DNA of 34,626 bases from the NCBI GenBank assembly GCA_025352085.1, contig JANXUA010000142.1, forward strand, positions 1 through 34,626. Direction: 5' to 3'. A program made the translations under genes and the position numbers. How positions within the stretch are numbered: position 1 is the stretch's first letter; each line of letters opens with the position of its first letter. Below the pieces are notes generated by a model that was given only the letters and a program-made list of their open reading frames with translations, searched no databases and was not told the DNA's origin. Shown in pieces: positions 24,376 through 34,626 of the stretch. Origin of the DNA: Caulobacteraceae bacterium. GTDB taxonomy: Bacteria; Pseudomonadota; Alphaproteobacteria; Caulobacterales; Caulobacteraceae.

Positions 24376-25058
24376 CAACCCCGTTCCCGGCCGATCTTGA
24401 GCGTCCCGGCGCGTGGGCCGATATTCTGAAGCGCATGGCGCTCGCGGCGCGGGCGGCCGGGCGCGATCCACGGGCGGTCACCCTGACCGCCGTCTCCAAG
24501 CAACAACCGTGGGAGGCGATCGCGCCGGTTCTGGCGGCCGGTCAGGCTGTGTTTGGCGAAAATCGGGTGCAGGAGGCCGCCGCGCGCTGGGCTGGCCGAC
24601 GCGGCGGCGTCGAGCTGCGCCTGATCGGGCCCCTGCAGACTAACAAGGCGCGCGAGGCCCTCGCCCTCTTCGACGTCATCGAAACCCTTGACCGCCCGCG
24701 CCTCGCCGAATGCCTCGCCAAGGAAATGGCCGGTCTCGCCCTCAGGCCTCGCCTGTATATCCAGGTCAACACCGGTGAGGAGGCGCAAAAGGCCGGCGTC
24801 ACGCCCGGCGAGGCTGACGACTTCATCCGCCATTGCCGTGATCGGCTGGATCTCGCTATCGAAGGGTTGATGTGCATCCCGCCCGCCTCCGAGCCGCCGG
24901 GGCCGCACTTCGCCCTGCTGGCCAAGATCGCCCGCCGCAACGCGATTTCCGGGCTGTCCATGGGTATGAGCGCCGATTTCGAGATCGCCATCGCGCTGGG
25001 CGCCACCGCGGTTCGGGTCGGTTCGGCCCTGTTCGGAGCGCGCGCCGCGCACGACTAA
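24366..25058 (+). CDS. yggS: YggS-family PLP homeostasis protein
   Basis: 230 aa. PLP-binding single-domain protein involved in vitamin B6 and amino-acid homeostasis. Key features are AVSKQQPWEAI with the PLP lysine, FGENRVQEA, LIGPLQTNKA, YIQVNTGEEAQKAGV and LSMGMSADFEIAIALGATAVRVGSALFG (shown as LSMGMSADFEIAI and RVGSALFGAR). ATG at 24366 with AGAGAG upstream. It diverges from the thiE-like gene with overlapping starts, and its TAA overlaps the TAG of the L,D-transpeptidase gene. Confidence 0.94.
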   Translation: MTSPTPFPADLERPGAWADILKRMALAARAAGRDPRAVTLTAVSKQQPWEAIAPVLAAGQAVFGENRVQEAAARWAGRRGGVELRLIGPLQTNKAREALALFDVIETLDRPRLAECLAKEMAGLALRPRLYIQVNTGEEAQKAGVTPGEADDFIRHCRDRLDLAIEGLMCIPPASEPPGPHFALLAKIARRNAISGLSMGMSADFEIAIALGATAVRVGSALFGARAAHD

Positions 25059-25579
25059 CCGGCAGACCGGTCGGCGACGATACGCAAAGCATCGCCCGGC
25101 GCCGCCCCGGCGAGCAGGGTCAGCAGATCGTCCCTGGCCAGGGCCACGCAACCCTGGGTCGGCGCATAGTCCTCGCGGGCGAGGTGCAGAAAGATCGCCG
25201 AGCCGGCGCCCGGGATCACCGGGTCGTCATTGTAGCCCAGCAGGACGATCAGGTCGTAGACGCCGTCCTCGCGCCACAGGTGTTCGGCGCCGGCCGGATA
25301 GGGCCAGGTCACCGCGCGGTTGTAGTGGGCGTCGTCCGGCGCGTCGCACCAGCCGTCATCGGGGCGAAGGGCGCGGGTCTCAAGGCCTGATTGCGGCCGC
25401 GCCAGACGGTCGGCGCGATAGAGAAGCGAGCGCAGGGGCCACAGCCCCGCCGGCGTCGCGCCGTCGCCCTCGCGCTTGTCCGCCGCCGCGACAATACCGC
25501 CCGGACCCAGGGCGCAGCGCACCCGCTTGGCGCCCACATCCAGCCGGCCATCCGCCCAGACCGTGAATGTCGTCGCCAT
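25055..25579 (-). CDS. L,D-transpeptidase family protein
   Basis: About 174 aa, YkuD-type fold. HLAREDYAPTQGCVAL holds the catalytic His and, in QGCV, the nucleophilic Cys of the family; VYDLIVLLGYNDDPV and TPAGLWPLRSLLYR are also typical. Such enzymes crosslink peptidoglycan or attach proteins to it. No signal peptide is visible (MATTFTVWADGRLDVG), which is odd for a periplasmic enzyme but seen in this cytosolic-looking subgroup. ATG at 25579; an upstream ATG at 25597 has poor spacing. Convergent with yggS and divergent from the regulator gene. Confidence 0.85.
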   Translation of the reverse strand: MATTFTVWADGRLDVGAKRVRCALGPGGIVAAADKREGDGATPAGLWPLRSLLYRADRLARPQSGLETRALRPDDGWCDAPDDAHYNRAVTWPYPAGAEHLWREDGVYDLIVLLGYNDDPVIPGAGSAIFLHLAREDYAPTQGCVALARDDLLTLLAGAAPGDALRIVADRSAG

Positions 25580-25625
25580 GGAGCCACCCCGATTCATGCC
25601 TTGTGTCCGCCCGCTCTAACGGTGC

Positions 25626-26324
25626 ATGTTCAAATCCATGGCGCAACGCAAGACGATCTTGATTGTCGACGACGACGATGACCTCCGTGCGCTCCTGTGC
25701 GAACAGCTTGAAGCTGGCGGCGAGTTCTCGACCTTCGCCGCGGTCGACGCCGACGCCGGCGTTCGCGCGGCTGTGGAGCGTCGCCCGGACCTGATCCTGA
25801 TGGACCTCGACCTGCCCGGCAAAAGCGGGCGCGACGCCTGTCGCGATCTGCGCGGCGAGGGTCTTTCGACGCCGATCATCATGCTGACCGCCTCCGACAG
25901 CGACGCCGACACCATTCTCGGTTTGGAATCGGGCGCCAACGACTATGTGACCAAGCCGTTCAAGGTGTCGGTCCTGCTCGCCCGCATCCGCGCCCAGCTG
26001 CGCGATCACGAACAGTCCGAGGACGCCGTCTTCCGCATCGGACCGTACGAATTTCGCCCGGCCGGCAAACTCCTGATCGACGAAAAGGGCAAGAAGCTGC
26101 GCCTGACCGACAAGGAGACCAATATCCTCAAATACCTCTACCGCGCCGGCGAAAAGCCGGTGTCGCGCGAGGAATTGCTGGCCGAGGTGTGGGGCTATAA
26201 CGCCGGCGTCACCACCCACACCCTGGAAACCCACGTCTACCGCCTGCGCCAGAAGATCGAACCGGACCCGACCAACGCGCGGCTGCTGGTGACCGCGTCG
26301 GGGGGGTATCGGCTGGCGCCGTAG
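25626..26324 (+). CDS. cenR: OmpR-family response regulator, probably CenR
   Basis: 232 aa. Receiver domain: acidic cluster IVDDDDD, phospho-acceptor Asp60 in LILMDLDLPG, switch residue in MLTASDSD and the invariant Lys in YVTKPFK. A winged-helix DNA-binding domain follows: LRLTDKETNILKYLY, VSREELLAEVWGYNAGV, TLETHVYRLRQKIEPDP and the closing GGYRLAP. Sequence style and position next to yggS and the L,D-transpeptidase gene suggest CenR, the essential envelope regulator of Caulobacter. No kinase gene is adjacent. ATG at 25626 or 25638 (giving MAQRKTILIVDDD, closer to family length). Confidence 0.88.
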   Translation: MFKSMAQRKTILIVDDDDDLRALLCEQLEAGGEFSTFAAVDADAGVRAAVERRPDLILMDLDLPGKSGRDACRDLRGEGLSTPIIMLTASDSDADTILGLESGANDYVTKPFKVSVLLARIRAQLRDHEQSEDAVFRIGPYEFRPAGKLLIDEKGKKLRLTDKETNILKYLYRAGEKPVSREELLAEVWGYNAGVTTHTLETHVYRLRQKIEPDPTNARLLVTASGGYRLAP

Positions 26325-26358
26325 GGTGTGGAGGCGAACGACCCCCAAGCAGACCTTA

Positions 26359-26811
26359 TCAATCGAACTGACTAAGGCGAGATCTTGCCGCTTCAAGCAC
26401 GTCTGCATCAAAGCGGGCGGGAAACTTGAGCGCCAAAGCCTCAAAGGTCAGGTCGGGCATCCCACGTTCGATCAACATATCAAATCCAGCCGATGCGCCC
26501 TTGAGGACGGGGTCGCGGACCGTCTTTTGCTCACCATCCCGACCGATTTTTTGCCGAGTCCGCGCTAGCAGGGTCGTTTTGTTCCGCTCATCCTTGAGCG
26601 CTTCCTCGAGCGCGTAGATGCTCTGCCAAACCGCGTGCTCTAATGTGCCTTGCTCAGCGGAAGGTTTCACCGCGCACAACCGCCGGAACGCTGCGTCGCG
26701 CACCTCGATCACCCCGCGTTCGCGGGCATTTTTCATGATCTGTTCCAGGCTGTTGGCGTCGTCGCAGTTTTCGATATGACGAAGCGCTCGCTTCACATGG
26801 TCCGTAATCAT
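26359..26811 (-). CDS. Conserved hypothetical protein, second gene of accessory operon
   Basis: 150 aa, soluble and charged, with no signal or membrane segment. The pattern TLEHAVWQSIYALEEALKDE followed by TTLLARTRQKIGRDGEQKTV, then a C-terminal FDMLIERGMPDLTFEALAL, looks like a conserved alphaproteobacterial hypothetical family, recalled without a function. The closing part resembles a repeat of helices. ATG at 26811, 6 bp after the stop of the first gene, so the two are co-transcribed. It is convergent with cenR. GC content is lower than that of its neighbours, which suggests acquisition. Confidence 0.75.
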   Translation of the reverse strand: MITDHVKRALRHIENCDDANSLEQIMKNARERGVIEVRDAAFRRLCAVKPSAEQGTLEHAVWQSIYALEEALKDERNKTTLLARTRQKIGRDGEQKTVRDPVLKGASAGFDMLIERGMPDLTFEALALKFPARFDADVLEAARSRLSQFD

Positions 26812-26817
26812 CAGTCT

Positions 26818-27141
26818 TTAGCCCCGCTCTTGTGAGGAGTGTAGCGAGCTAGCTGGTCCCCAAACTGCGCCATAAGTGAAGAAGCCACACCACGGCACTC
26901 GACCGCGCGCCTGGACAATCTCATAGTCTGGACGCATTTCTTTCGCGACTTCGTTGCCGACCCATTGCTTGAAGCGGTCGTGCTTCGCGAACTCGGGGAA
27001 ACGAGCGCTGATCTCGTGGACCACGGCCGCGACACCGGGAATTCCGAGGCGGGCACATAGGCGATATTCGGCGATCCGCTCTGGGGCATGGATGATAGCG
27101 GCAACTTCCCCTCTGACCTCTTCAGTAAACTCTGGCTGCAT
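26818..27141 (-). CDS. Hypothetical protein, first gene of accessory operon
   Basis: 107 aa, soluble. The frame opens MQPEFTEEVRGEVAAIIHAP and carries LCARLGIPGVAAVVHEISARF, HDRFKQWVGNEVAKEM and RVPWCGFFTYGAVW; I do not recognise the family. It is preferred over an overlapping 125-codon frame (26811-27188) because GGAGGT lies 5 bases before its ATG and its composition is protein-like, whereas the other is rich in Ser and Arg and has no ribosome-binding site. Transcribed leftward from a promoter with two palindromic repeats, then 26359-26811. Possible toxin-antitoxin or regulator pair; unproven. Confidence 0.7.
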   Translation of the reverse strand: MQPEFTEEVRGEVAAIIHAPERIAEYRLCARLGIPGVAAVVHEISARFPEFAKHDRFKQWVGNEVAKEMRPDYEIVQARGRVPWCGFFTYGAVWGPASSLHSSQERG

Positions 27142-27153
27142 ATTGACCTCCAG

Positions 27154-27201
27154 ACCGCACGTTTCGTGCTATTCAATATACCGCACAAATCGTGCGGTCA
27201 A
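27154..27201 (-). promoter_or_regulatory. Promoter with tandem palindromic operator of the unknown operon
   Basis: Two repeats of ACCGCAC-N3-TCGTGC lie at 27154-27169 and 27180-27195, 26 bp apart start to start. The right copy extends to a palindrome, CCGCAC/GTGCGG (27181-27197). On the minus strand TTGACC (27201-27196) and TATATT (27180-27175) form a -35/-10 pair with a 15-bp spacer, and the -10 lies between the repeats. The ATG is 13 bp past the proximal repeat. A regulator binding both repeats would block the promoter. Confidence 0.65.
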
Positions 27202-27273
27202 TAGCCAAATCAGGCCCTTGCTCGCACGCCGATCCGGGCTCGGCCAGGTGCGACGGCTACCAGATTTTGTCCG

Positions 27274-28080
27274 CTAAACCATCAGATCGATCGAGATTGG
27301 GGCGTGATCGCTGGGGCGCGCCCATTCGCGCACGTGGTCGTGCACCCGCGCGCCGGGCGCTCCGTTGGCGAAGGCGGCGGCGCGCAGGCCGGGCGTGATC
27401 CACAGATGATCGAGACGCAGGCCCCGGTTCGAGGCGCGAAAATCGGCGGCGCGATAGCTCCACCACGAATAGAGTTTCCGCGGCTCCGGGATCGCTTCGC
27501 GGGCCAGATCGATGAATTGCCCCGCGCTTTTGAGCGCCGCCATGGCCGCAAGCTCGATCGGCGTATGGCTGACCACTTTCGACATGTATTTGTGGTTCCA
27601 CACATCGTTCTCGCCGGGCGCGACGTTGAGGTCGCCGGCGACGATCAGGGCGTTGCGCGGATCGCGGCGGTCCATCTCGGCGGTCAGGCGCTCGAAGAAA
27701 TCGAGCTTGTGATCAAACTTCGGGTTGAGCGCGCGGTCGGGGATATCGCCGCCGGCGGGGATATAGAAATTCTGGATCTCGATGCCGCTGACAACCGCGC
27801 CGATGGCGCGGGCGTGGCCTTCGCGGCACAGATCCAGCGTCGGCGCGTCGTCGATCGGCAGACGCGAGGCGATGGCGACGCCGTGCGAGCCCTTCTGACC
27901 GCCGATGCGGAGATGCGGCAGGCCGGCGTCCACGAAGGCCTGCACCGGAAACTCGGCCTCGCGGCATTTGATTTCCTGCAGGCACAAGACGTCGGGTGCG
28001 GCTTCAGCGACGAACCGCGCGACCTGCTCGGCGCGCAGACGCACGGAATTGACGTTCCACGAAGCGATTCTGAGTTGCAT
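27274..28080 (-). CDS. xthA: Exodeoxyribonuclease III
   Basis: 268 aa. AP endonuclease and 3'-5' exonuclease of base-excision repair. The catalytic residues of the Exo III fold are present: Asn in ASWNVNSVR, the metal-binding Glu in LQEIKC, GDLNVAPGENDVWN, the Tyr/Asp segment FYIPAGGD, RLDHLW and the terminal SDHAPISIDL with the catalytic His. ATG at 28080, following the DUF4337 gene by 41 bp in the same direction, so it may be read from the ppdK promoter. Confidence 0.95.
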   Translation of the reverse strand: MQLRIASWNVNSVRLRAEQVARFVAEAAPDVLCLQEIKCREAEFPVQAFVDAGLPHLRIGGQKGSHGVAIASRLPIDDAPTLDLCREGHARAIGAVVSGIEIQNFYIPAGGDIPDRALNPKFDHKLDFFERLTAEMDRRDPRNALIVAGDLNVAPGENDVWNHKYMSKVVSHTPIELAAMAALKSAGQFIDLAREAIPEPRKLYSWWSYRAADFRASNRGLRLDHLWITPGLRAAAFANGAPGARVHDHVREWARPSDHAPISIDLMV

Positions 28081-28121
28081 GAGGCGGGTTTAGGGGAGGA
28101 TAAGGGGCGCGAAAAGAGGCG

Positions 28122-28683
28122 TCAGAGATACGCCCACACCGCTAACGCCAGGCCGGCGCCGGTCATGATCAGCGCCGTTCCCCACGGCCATTTGCGGCGC
28201 AGGATGATCGCCAGGGTGGCGATGGCGATGGCCATATGCAGCAGGGTGGAGGCAATGGTCAGGCGGCCGTGGCGGCGTTCGTGGACTTCGGCCTCTTCGC
28301 TGGAGCGATCGCGCGCCGCCTCGAACGCCCTGGCTTTTTTGGCGATGCCGGCCTGATCGGCGCCGTTCTGGGCGGCGATCCTGGCGTAGTCGGCGGCCTT
28401 GGCGCCGCCCTGATCGGCGGCCAGGCCATAGAGGTTCTTTTTCAGGCTCTTGGCTTGATAGAAATTCCAGGCGTCGGTGGCCTGGTTCTGCTGCAGCACC
28501 GCCTCGTTCTTGGTGACGATGGTCTTGTCGCCCTCGGTGGTTTCCAGGGTGGCGCCGACCGCCGCCAACACCGCCATCACCGCGATGGTCAGGGTGACGC
28601 GTGAGATCAGTGGGTCCGTCTCGTGCGCGCCATGCGCCGCATGTTCGGCGTGCTCGTGCGCCTCGAATTCCTCGAGCGGCGAC

Positions 28684-28691
<8 letters not shown>
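28122..28691 (-). CDS. DUF4337-family membrane protein
   Basis: 189 aa. A His/Glu-rich N-terminus (EEFEAHEHAEHAAHGAHETDP, quoted as HEHAEHAAHGAHETDP) is followed by a membrane segment near residues 32-52, an about 90-residue charged helical region (NQATDAWNFYQAKSLKKNLY) and two C-terminal membrane segments. This layout defines DUF4337, of unknown function. The His-rich tail could bind metal, but this is only an inference from composition. The ATG overlaps the end of ppdK by 8 bp, which suggests translational coupling. Confidence 0.85.
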
Positions 28692-31383
<2,692 letters not shown>

Positions 31384-31816
31384 GGCGGCAGTCTTTAGCC
31401 GATGAGGCCGCGCGGCGGAATTGCCAAAATGGCAGGAGGCCGGGCGTCAAGCCCGCCCCGCACAAACGTCGCGGATCAGGCGGGGCGGACGGGACGTCCA
31501 CCCTCCGGGGCGCTGGAACATGGCCAATCGGCTGAGGTCGCGCCACTTGACATGTAACGCGGCGCCGTCGAGCGGCAGCCAGACTGCCCGGCTGGGCGAA
31601 GGCTTGTCGTCCGAGCGCCACGCCAGAGGCGACCCTATTCGGCGCCAGTCTGGGGTTCAGATTTCATGCCAATTGACAGCCGCCGGTCAACAGGAACATA
31701 AACAATTTGACGGATTTGAGACTTATTCTGAGCGTCAATCAGAGTCCCGCGGCAGCAAAGCCCGTGTAAGTATACTTATCGCCCACTTACCATCAATCCC
31801 GAATTGGAGGCGCACT
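31384..31816. other. Gene-free stretch upstream of ppdK and of the orphan gene
   Basis: A frame is open from 31421 into the orphan gene, but no ribosome-binding site or coding character supports its first 130 codons. It holds two inverted repeats: TGCCA-AAA-TGGCA (31422-31434), about 40 bp upstream of the ppdK ATG and possibly an operator, and CCGCCCCGC/GCGGGGCGG (31453-31488). From about 31660 rightward the base composition becomes AT-richer. Confidence 0.5.
31767..31778. promoter_or_regulatory. Palindrome with a -10-like core before the orphan gene
   Basis: TAAGTATACTTA is a perfect 12-bp palindrome ending 38 bp before the ATG of the orphan gene, and contains TATACT, a good -10 match. No -35 match is visible at 16-18 bp upstream. 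It may be an operator or activator-dependent promoter. Confidence 0.4.
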
Positions 31817-32281
31817 ATGCCGGGATCAGTCAAGGGAGAATTCAGAGTAGAATATCGGAGAGACCATAATCTCTATGATAGAAATCTAATATTCTTCGCA
31901 ATAAACCCTGGGAAGAAGCAAAACGAGTGGCGCTCCCAGAACATTTTTGGGAAATCGCAGGTCGAAAAAATCGTCAGCGACATAAATTCCGCCAAAGTTT
32001 TTGCGGCTATTGTCCAAGATCCATCTCACGTGTTCGTCTCGAAGCAGGATATTGATCGCTTGACGATGTGGATTCGGCCCACCGACGCCCCATCCGGCGA
32101 TGCGGCGGCGTGGATCATTATGCAATCCAAGGAGTTGACCGTTGGAGAGTCGGTATTGATCAATGATAGTCTTAAGAAGACCATTACAGCAAACCTGAAG
32201 GGAGGAATTCAGGGGCTGGACGGGGGACAAAACCGCTTTGTGACCGTCACATTGAGCGAAGATTTTGTAAACACGAAGTAG
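31817..32281 (+). CDS. Orphan hypothetical protein of low GC
   Basis: 154 aa, predicted soluble, no signal or membrane segment. I recognise no family. Visible features: a basic N-terminus (VKGEFRVEYRRDHNLYDRN), a central stretch of alternating hydrophobic residues (AKVFAAIVQDPSHVFVSKQD), and a C-terminal part that looks beta-rich (NRFVTVTLSEDFVNTK). ATG at 31817 with GGAGG 7 bases upstream, a strong signal. Codons are markedly more AT-rich (ATA, AGA, AAA) than in neighbouring genes, which points to horizontal acquisition. It stands alone between ppdK and glyS and is convergent with glyS. Confidence 0.75.
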   Translation: MPGSVKGEFRVEYRRDHNLYDRNLIFFAINPGKKQNEWRSQNIFGKSQVEKIVSDINSAKVFAAIVQDPSHVFVSKQDIDRLTMWIRPTDAPSGDAAAWIIMQSKELTVGESVLINDSLKKTITANLKGGIQGLDGGQNRFVTVTLSEDFVNTK

Positions 32282-32360
32282 AACCGTCAAAGCTGAATGC
32301 CGAAGCGCGGTATGGCGCGCCCAGGCTGCGACGGGCGCGCTCCTCGAAGTCCTTCCCCGG

Positions 32361-32431
32361 GAGCGCGGACGTTCCCGTCCGCCCGCGCGGTCATGATGAT
32401 TTCAAGAGGAGCGGACGAGGGCGCCCGCGCT
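32361..32431. repeat. Imperfect inverted repeat between the orphan gene and glyS
   Basis: The left arm GGAGCGCGGACGTTCCCGTC (from 32361) and the right arm ending GCGGACGAGGGCGCCCGCGC TCC (to 32431) are complementary at most positions over about 23 bp. Elements of the form GGAGCGCGG...CCGCGCTCC are common dispersed intergenic repeats in GC-rich bacteria. It sits between convergent genes and may serve as a bidirectional terminator, though no T-run is seen. Confidence 0.65.
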
Positions 32432-32436
32432 CCAAC

Positions 32437-34458
32437 TCAACCCGAAATCAGCGCAAAGTCGGCGACCTTGGCCATGTCGTCGCGGACGCGGGCGAGGAGG
32501 CGCAGGCGGTTCGCGCGTTCGGCCGGATCGTTGGCATTGACCAGAACCTGCTCGAAAAACGCATCGACCGGCGCCCGCAGACCTGCCAACGCGGTCATCG
32601 CCCCGGCGAAGTCTTCGCGCTCGAGAGCGGATGACAGAGGCGCGCGCAGGGTCGCCAGCGCATCGAACAGGGCCGCCTCGGCGGCGGGTTCGGCCGAGCG
32701 GACGGGCTCGCCGGCGGGAAGTGGCTCCTTTTTGGCTTCGGCGGCGAGGATATTGCTGGCGCGTTTGTAGCCGGCGAGGAGATTGGCGCCATCGGCGGTG
32801 TCCAGAAACGCCGCCAGGGCCGTCAGGCGCGCCTCGCTCCGCACCAGATCGTCGTCGCCGAGCGCGAACACCGCATCGACCAGATCGTGGCGCGCGCCGG
32901 CGTCGCGCAGGGCGATCTTCAGGCGGTCGGCGAAAAAGGCCAGGACCTCGCCGCTGACGGCGGCGCCTGCCCCCGCCATGGCGGCCAGATCGCGCAGGCC
33001 GACGCGCACCCTGCGGTCCAGCATGATGCGGATGACCCCGAGCGCGGCGCGGCGCAGGGCGAAGGGATCACGCGAGCCGGTCGGCTTTTCGCCGATGGAA
33101 AAGAAGCCGACGATAGTGTCCAGCTTGTCGGCCAGGGCGACCGCGACGGCGACCGGGTCGGTGGGCAGGCTGTCGGCCGGGCCTTGTGGCTTGTAGTGCT
33201 CGGCGATGGCGGTGGCGACGGCGGGATCGAGGCCTTCGGCTTTGGCGTAATAGCCGCCCATCACCCCCTGCAGTTCGGGAAACTCGCCGACCATGTGGGT
33301 CGCGAGGTCCACTTTCGCGAGGCGTCCCGCAAGGCGAGCGAGGTCGGGATTGGCGCCGACGCGTGGGGCGATAGCGCGGGCTAGAGATCCGAGCCGCGCC
33401 GCGCGGTCGTACATGGTTCCCAGCCTGGCGTGAAACGTCACGCCTTTGAGGGTCTTGAGACGATCTTCCAGCGGAACCTTCAGGTCTTCATCCCAGAAAA
33501 ACCGCGCATCGTTCAGCCGCGCGGCCAGAACCCGCGCATTGCCCGCCGCGATCAGGGCGCCGCCGTCGGGGGTCTCGAGATTGGCGACAGCGATGAAGTG
33601 CGGCGCGAGCGTTCCATCGGGCTTCCGCACGGCGAAATAGCGCTGGTGCACGCGCATGCTGGTGCGGATCACCTCCGGCGGCAGGGTGAGGAAGCCGGCG
33701 TCCATGTCGCCGAGAATCGGGACCGGCCATTCGGCCATGCCGGCGACTTCATCCAGCAGGCCGGCGTCCTCGACCAGCGCCAGGCCCCTGGCGGCGCACA
33801 GGGCGCGGGCGCCCTCAAGAATGCGCGTCTTGCGATCGTCGGCGTCGAGTATGACGAAATGCTCGGTCAGGGCGGCACGATAGGCGTCGAAATCGCGCAC
33901 CTTGAACGCGCCCTTCGGCCCCATCACCCGATGGCCCTCGCTCAAATCACCGCTGACAAACCCGTCGATGTCGAGCGGGACGATCTGGCCATCGAACACC
34001 GCCAGGATCCGATGCAGCGGCCGCACCCAGCGCAGGGTTCCGGCGCCCCAGGTCATCGATTTGGGCCAGGGGAATTTGCGGACGATGGCGTCCGTCATTT
34101 CGGCCAGGATGTCGGCGGTCGGGCGGCCGGTGTGCGCAAGGACCGCGAACCAGGCGCCGTCGCGCTGGGTCAGGGCGTCGCGGCCGAGGCCGGTGGAACG
34201 CAGGAAGCCGTCGACGGCGGCGTCCGGGGCGCCGACGCGCGGCCCCTTGCGCTCCTCGGCGCGGTCGGCCTGGGCGGCGGGCAGGCCGTCGACGACCAGG
34301 GTCAGACGGCGCGGGCCGGCGAAGGCGCGCAGCTCGTCGAAATTCAACGCCGCGTCGGTCAGGACGGCCCGCGCCAGCCGGTCCAGATCGCGCGCGGCGC
34401 CAGCCTGCATGCGCGCGGGAATTTCCTCGCTGAAGAGCTCAAGCAGAAACTGCGCCAT
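32437..34458 (-). CDS. glyS: Glycyl-tRNA synthetase beta subunit
   Basis: 673 aa. The beta chain of the two-subunit bacterial glycyl-tRNA synthetase, which binds tRNA and completes charging with the alpha chain. The opening AQFLLELFSEEIPARM, the RKFPWPKSMTWGAGTLRWVRPLH block (shown as FPWPKSMTWGAGTLRWVRP), RYFAVRKPDGTLAPHFIAVAN (shown as HQRYFAVRKPDG) and DPFALRRAALGVIRI are diagnostic. ATG at 34458, 8 bp after the glyQ stop. The last gene of the glyQ-glyS pair; transcribed leftward, facing the orphan gene. Confidence 0.97.
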   Translation of the reverse strand: MAQFLLELFSEEIPARMQAGAARDLDRLARAVLTDAALNFDELRAFAGPRRLTLVVDGLPAAQADRAEERKGPRVGAPDAAVDGFLRSTGLGRDALTQRDGAWFAVLAHTGRPTADILAEMTDAIVRKFPWPKSMTWGAGTLRWVRPLHRILAVFDGQIVPLDIDGFVSGDLSEGHRVMGPKGAFKVRDFDAYRAALTEHFVILDADDRKTRILEGARALCAARGLALVEDAGLLDEVAGMAEWPVPILGDMDAGFLTLPPEVIRTSMRVHQRYFAVRKPDGTLAPHFIAVANLETPDGGALIAAGNARVLAARLNDARFFWDEDLKVPLEDRLKTLKGVTFHARLGTMYDRAARLGSLARAIAPRVGANPDLARLAGRLAKVDLATHMVGEFPELQGVMGGYYAKAEGLDPAVATAIAEHYKPQGPADSLPTDPVAVAVALADKLDTIVGFFSIGEKPTGSRDPFALRRAALGVIRIMLDRRVRVGLRDLAAMAGAGAAVSGEVLAFFADRLKIALRDAGARHDLVDAVFALGDDDLVRSEARLTALAAFLDTADGANLLAGYKRASNILAAEAKKEPLPAGEPVRSAEPAAEAALFDALATLRAPLSSALEREDFAGAMTALAGLRAPVDAFFEQVLVNANDPAERANRLRLLARVRDDMAKVADFALISG

Positions 34459-34466
34459 GGCGGCCC

Positions 34467-34626
34467 TTAAGCCTCCGCGCCTTCGAGCGCCAACCAGGCG
34501 CGGGCGCAGGCTTTGCAGAGGTCGCGGATGCGGGTGATGTAGCTTTGCCGTTCGGCCACCGCGATCGCGCCGCGCGCGTCCATCAGATTGAACAGGTGCG
34601 AGGCCTTCAGCACATGGTCATAGGCC
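34467..34626 (-). CDS. glyQ: Glycyl-tRNA synthetase alpha subunit, C-terminal fragment
   Basis: About the last 52 residues are visible; the gene continues beyond the right edge. The translation includes [20 protein letters not shown], then [19 protein letters not shown] and a stop TAA at 34469-34467; this is the conserved GlyQ C-terminus. The alpha chain holds the class II catalytic site that makes glycyl-adenylate. glyS follows 8 bp downstream, as usual. Confidence 0.95.
   Translation of the reverse strand, partial: AYDHVLKASHLFNLMDARGAIAVAERQSYITRIRDLCKACARAWLALEGAEA

Noticed and set aside
26811-27188. 125-codon minus-strand frame overlapping the first gene of the unknown operon
   Set aside because: Rich in Ser and Arg with no ribosome-binding site; the alternative frame at 26818-27141 has GGAGGT and a balanced composition.
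31421-31816. Long N-terminal extension of the orphan gene
   Set aside because: Composition changes abruptly at the internal ATG at 31817, which has a strong GGAGG; the upstream part looks non-coding.

Overview
The window is high-GC chromosomal DNA from an alphaproteobacterium, most likely Caulobacterales or a close relative. The evidence is gene order. Running right to left and then left to right from a gene-free gap at about 6.1-6.7 kb, the order is secB-dnaQ-coaE-maf-ppsR | gap | hemE-hemH-hemJ-rho-DUF6489-mnmE-mnmG-rsmG-parA-parB-holA-lptE-leuS-DUF3576-ntrZ-like-thiE-like-yggS-L,D-transpeptidase-cenR-like. From memory this closely matches the Caulobacter crescentus origin region. The species cannot be named from the sequence alone.

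The ppsR-hemE gap is almost certainly the chromosome replication origin. It holds a perfect CtrA-type site (TTAA-N7-TTAA), a near-consensus DnaA box and several weaker ones, TCCCCA-type motifs like the weak DnaA sites of Caulobacter, a perfect IHF consensus, an AT-rich stretch and two large palindromes. Two perfect 16-bp parS sites lie to its right, one at the mnmE/mnmG junction and one inside leuS, flanking the parAB operon. Initiation and segregation elements therefore sit within about 15 kb.

Layout. 1-2.6 kb: the end of an SDR-family gene, then a leftward set encoding a Tim44-like protein, MltA and an Smr protein. 2.7-6.1 kb: secB facing a tightly overlapping leftward operon ppsR-maf-coaE-dnaQ. 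6.1-6.7 kb: origin. 6.7-9.4 kb: haem operon hemE-hemH-hemJ. 9.4-10.4 kb: an accessory ParDE toxin-antitoxin cassette with AT-richer flank. 10.7-18.0 kb: rho, DUF6489, mnmE, mnmG, rsmG, parA, parB. 18.0-22.2 kb: leftward leuS-lptE-holA. 22.2-23.7 kb: two related inverted-repeat elements bracketing a DUF3576 lipoprotein gene and an ntrZ-like gene. 23.7-26.3 kb: thiE-like, yggS, L,D-transpeptidase, cenR-like regulator. 26.36-27.2 kb: an accessory two-gene operon of unknown function under a tandem palindromic operator. 27.3-31.4 kb: leftward ppdK-DUF4337-xthA. 31.4-32.3 kb: a gene-poor stretch and one orphan gene of low GC. 32.4 kb to the end: glyQ-glyS.

Most of the window is conserved housekeeping DNA. 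The parts that stand out are the origin architecture, parS sites embedded in or against genes, a HemH C-terminus encoded by an intergenic repeat, the unknown operon at 26.4-27.1 kb and the orphan at 31.8 kb. No tRNA, rRNA, CRISPR array, insertion sequence or prophage was recognised.
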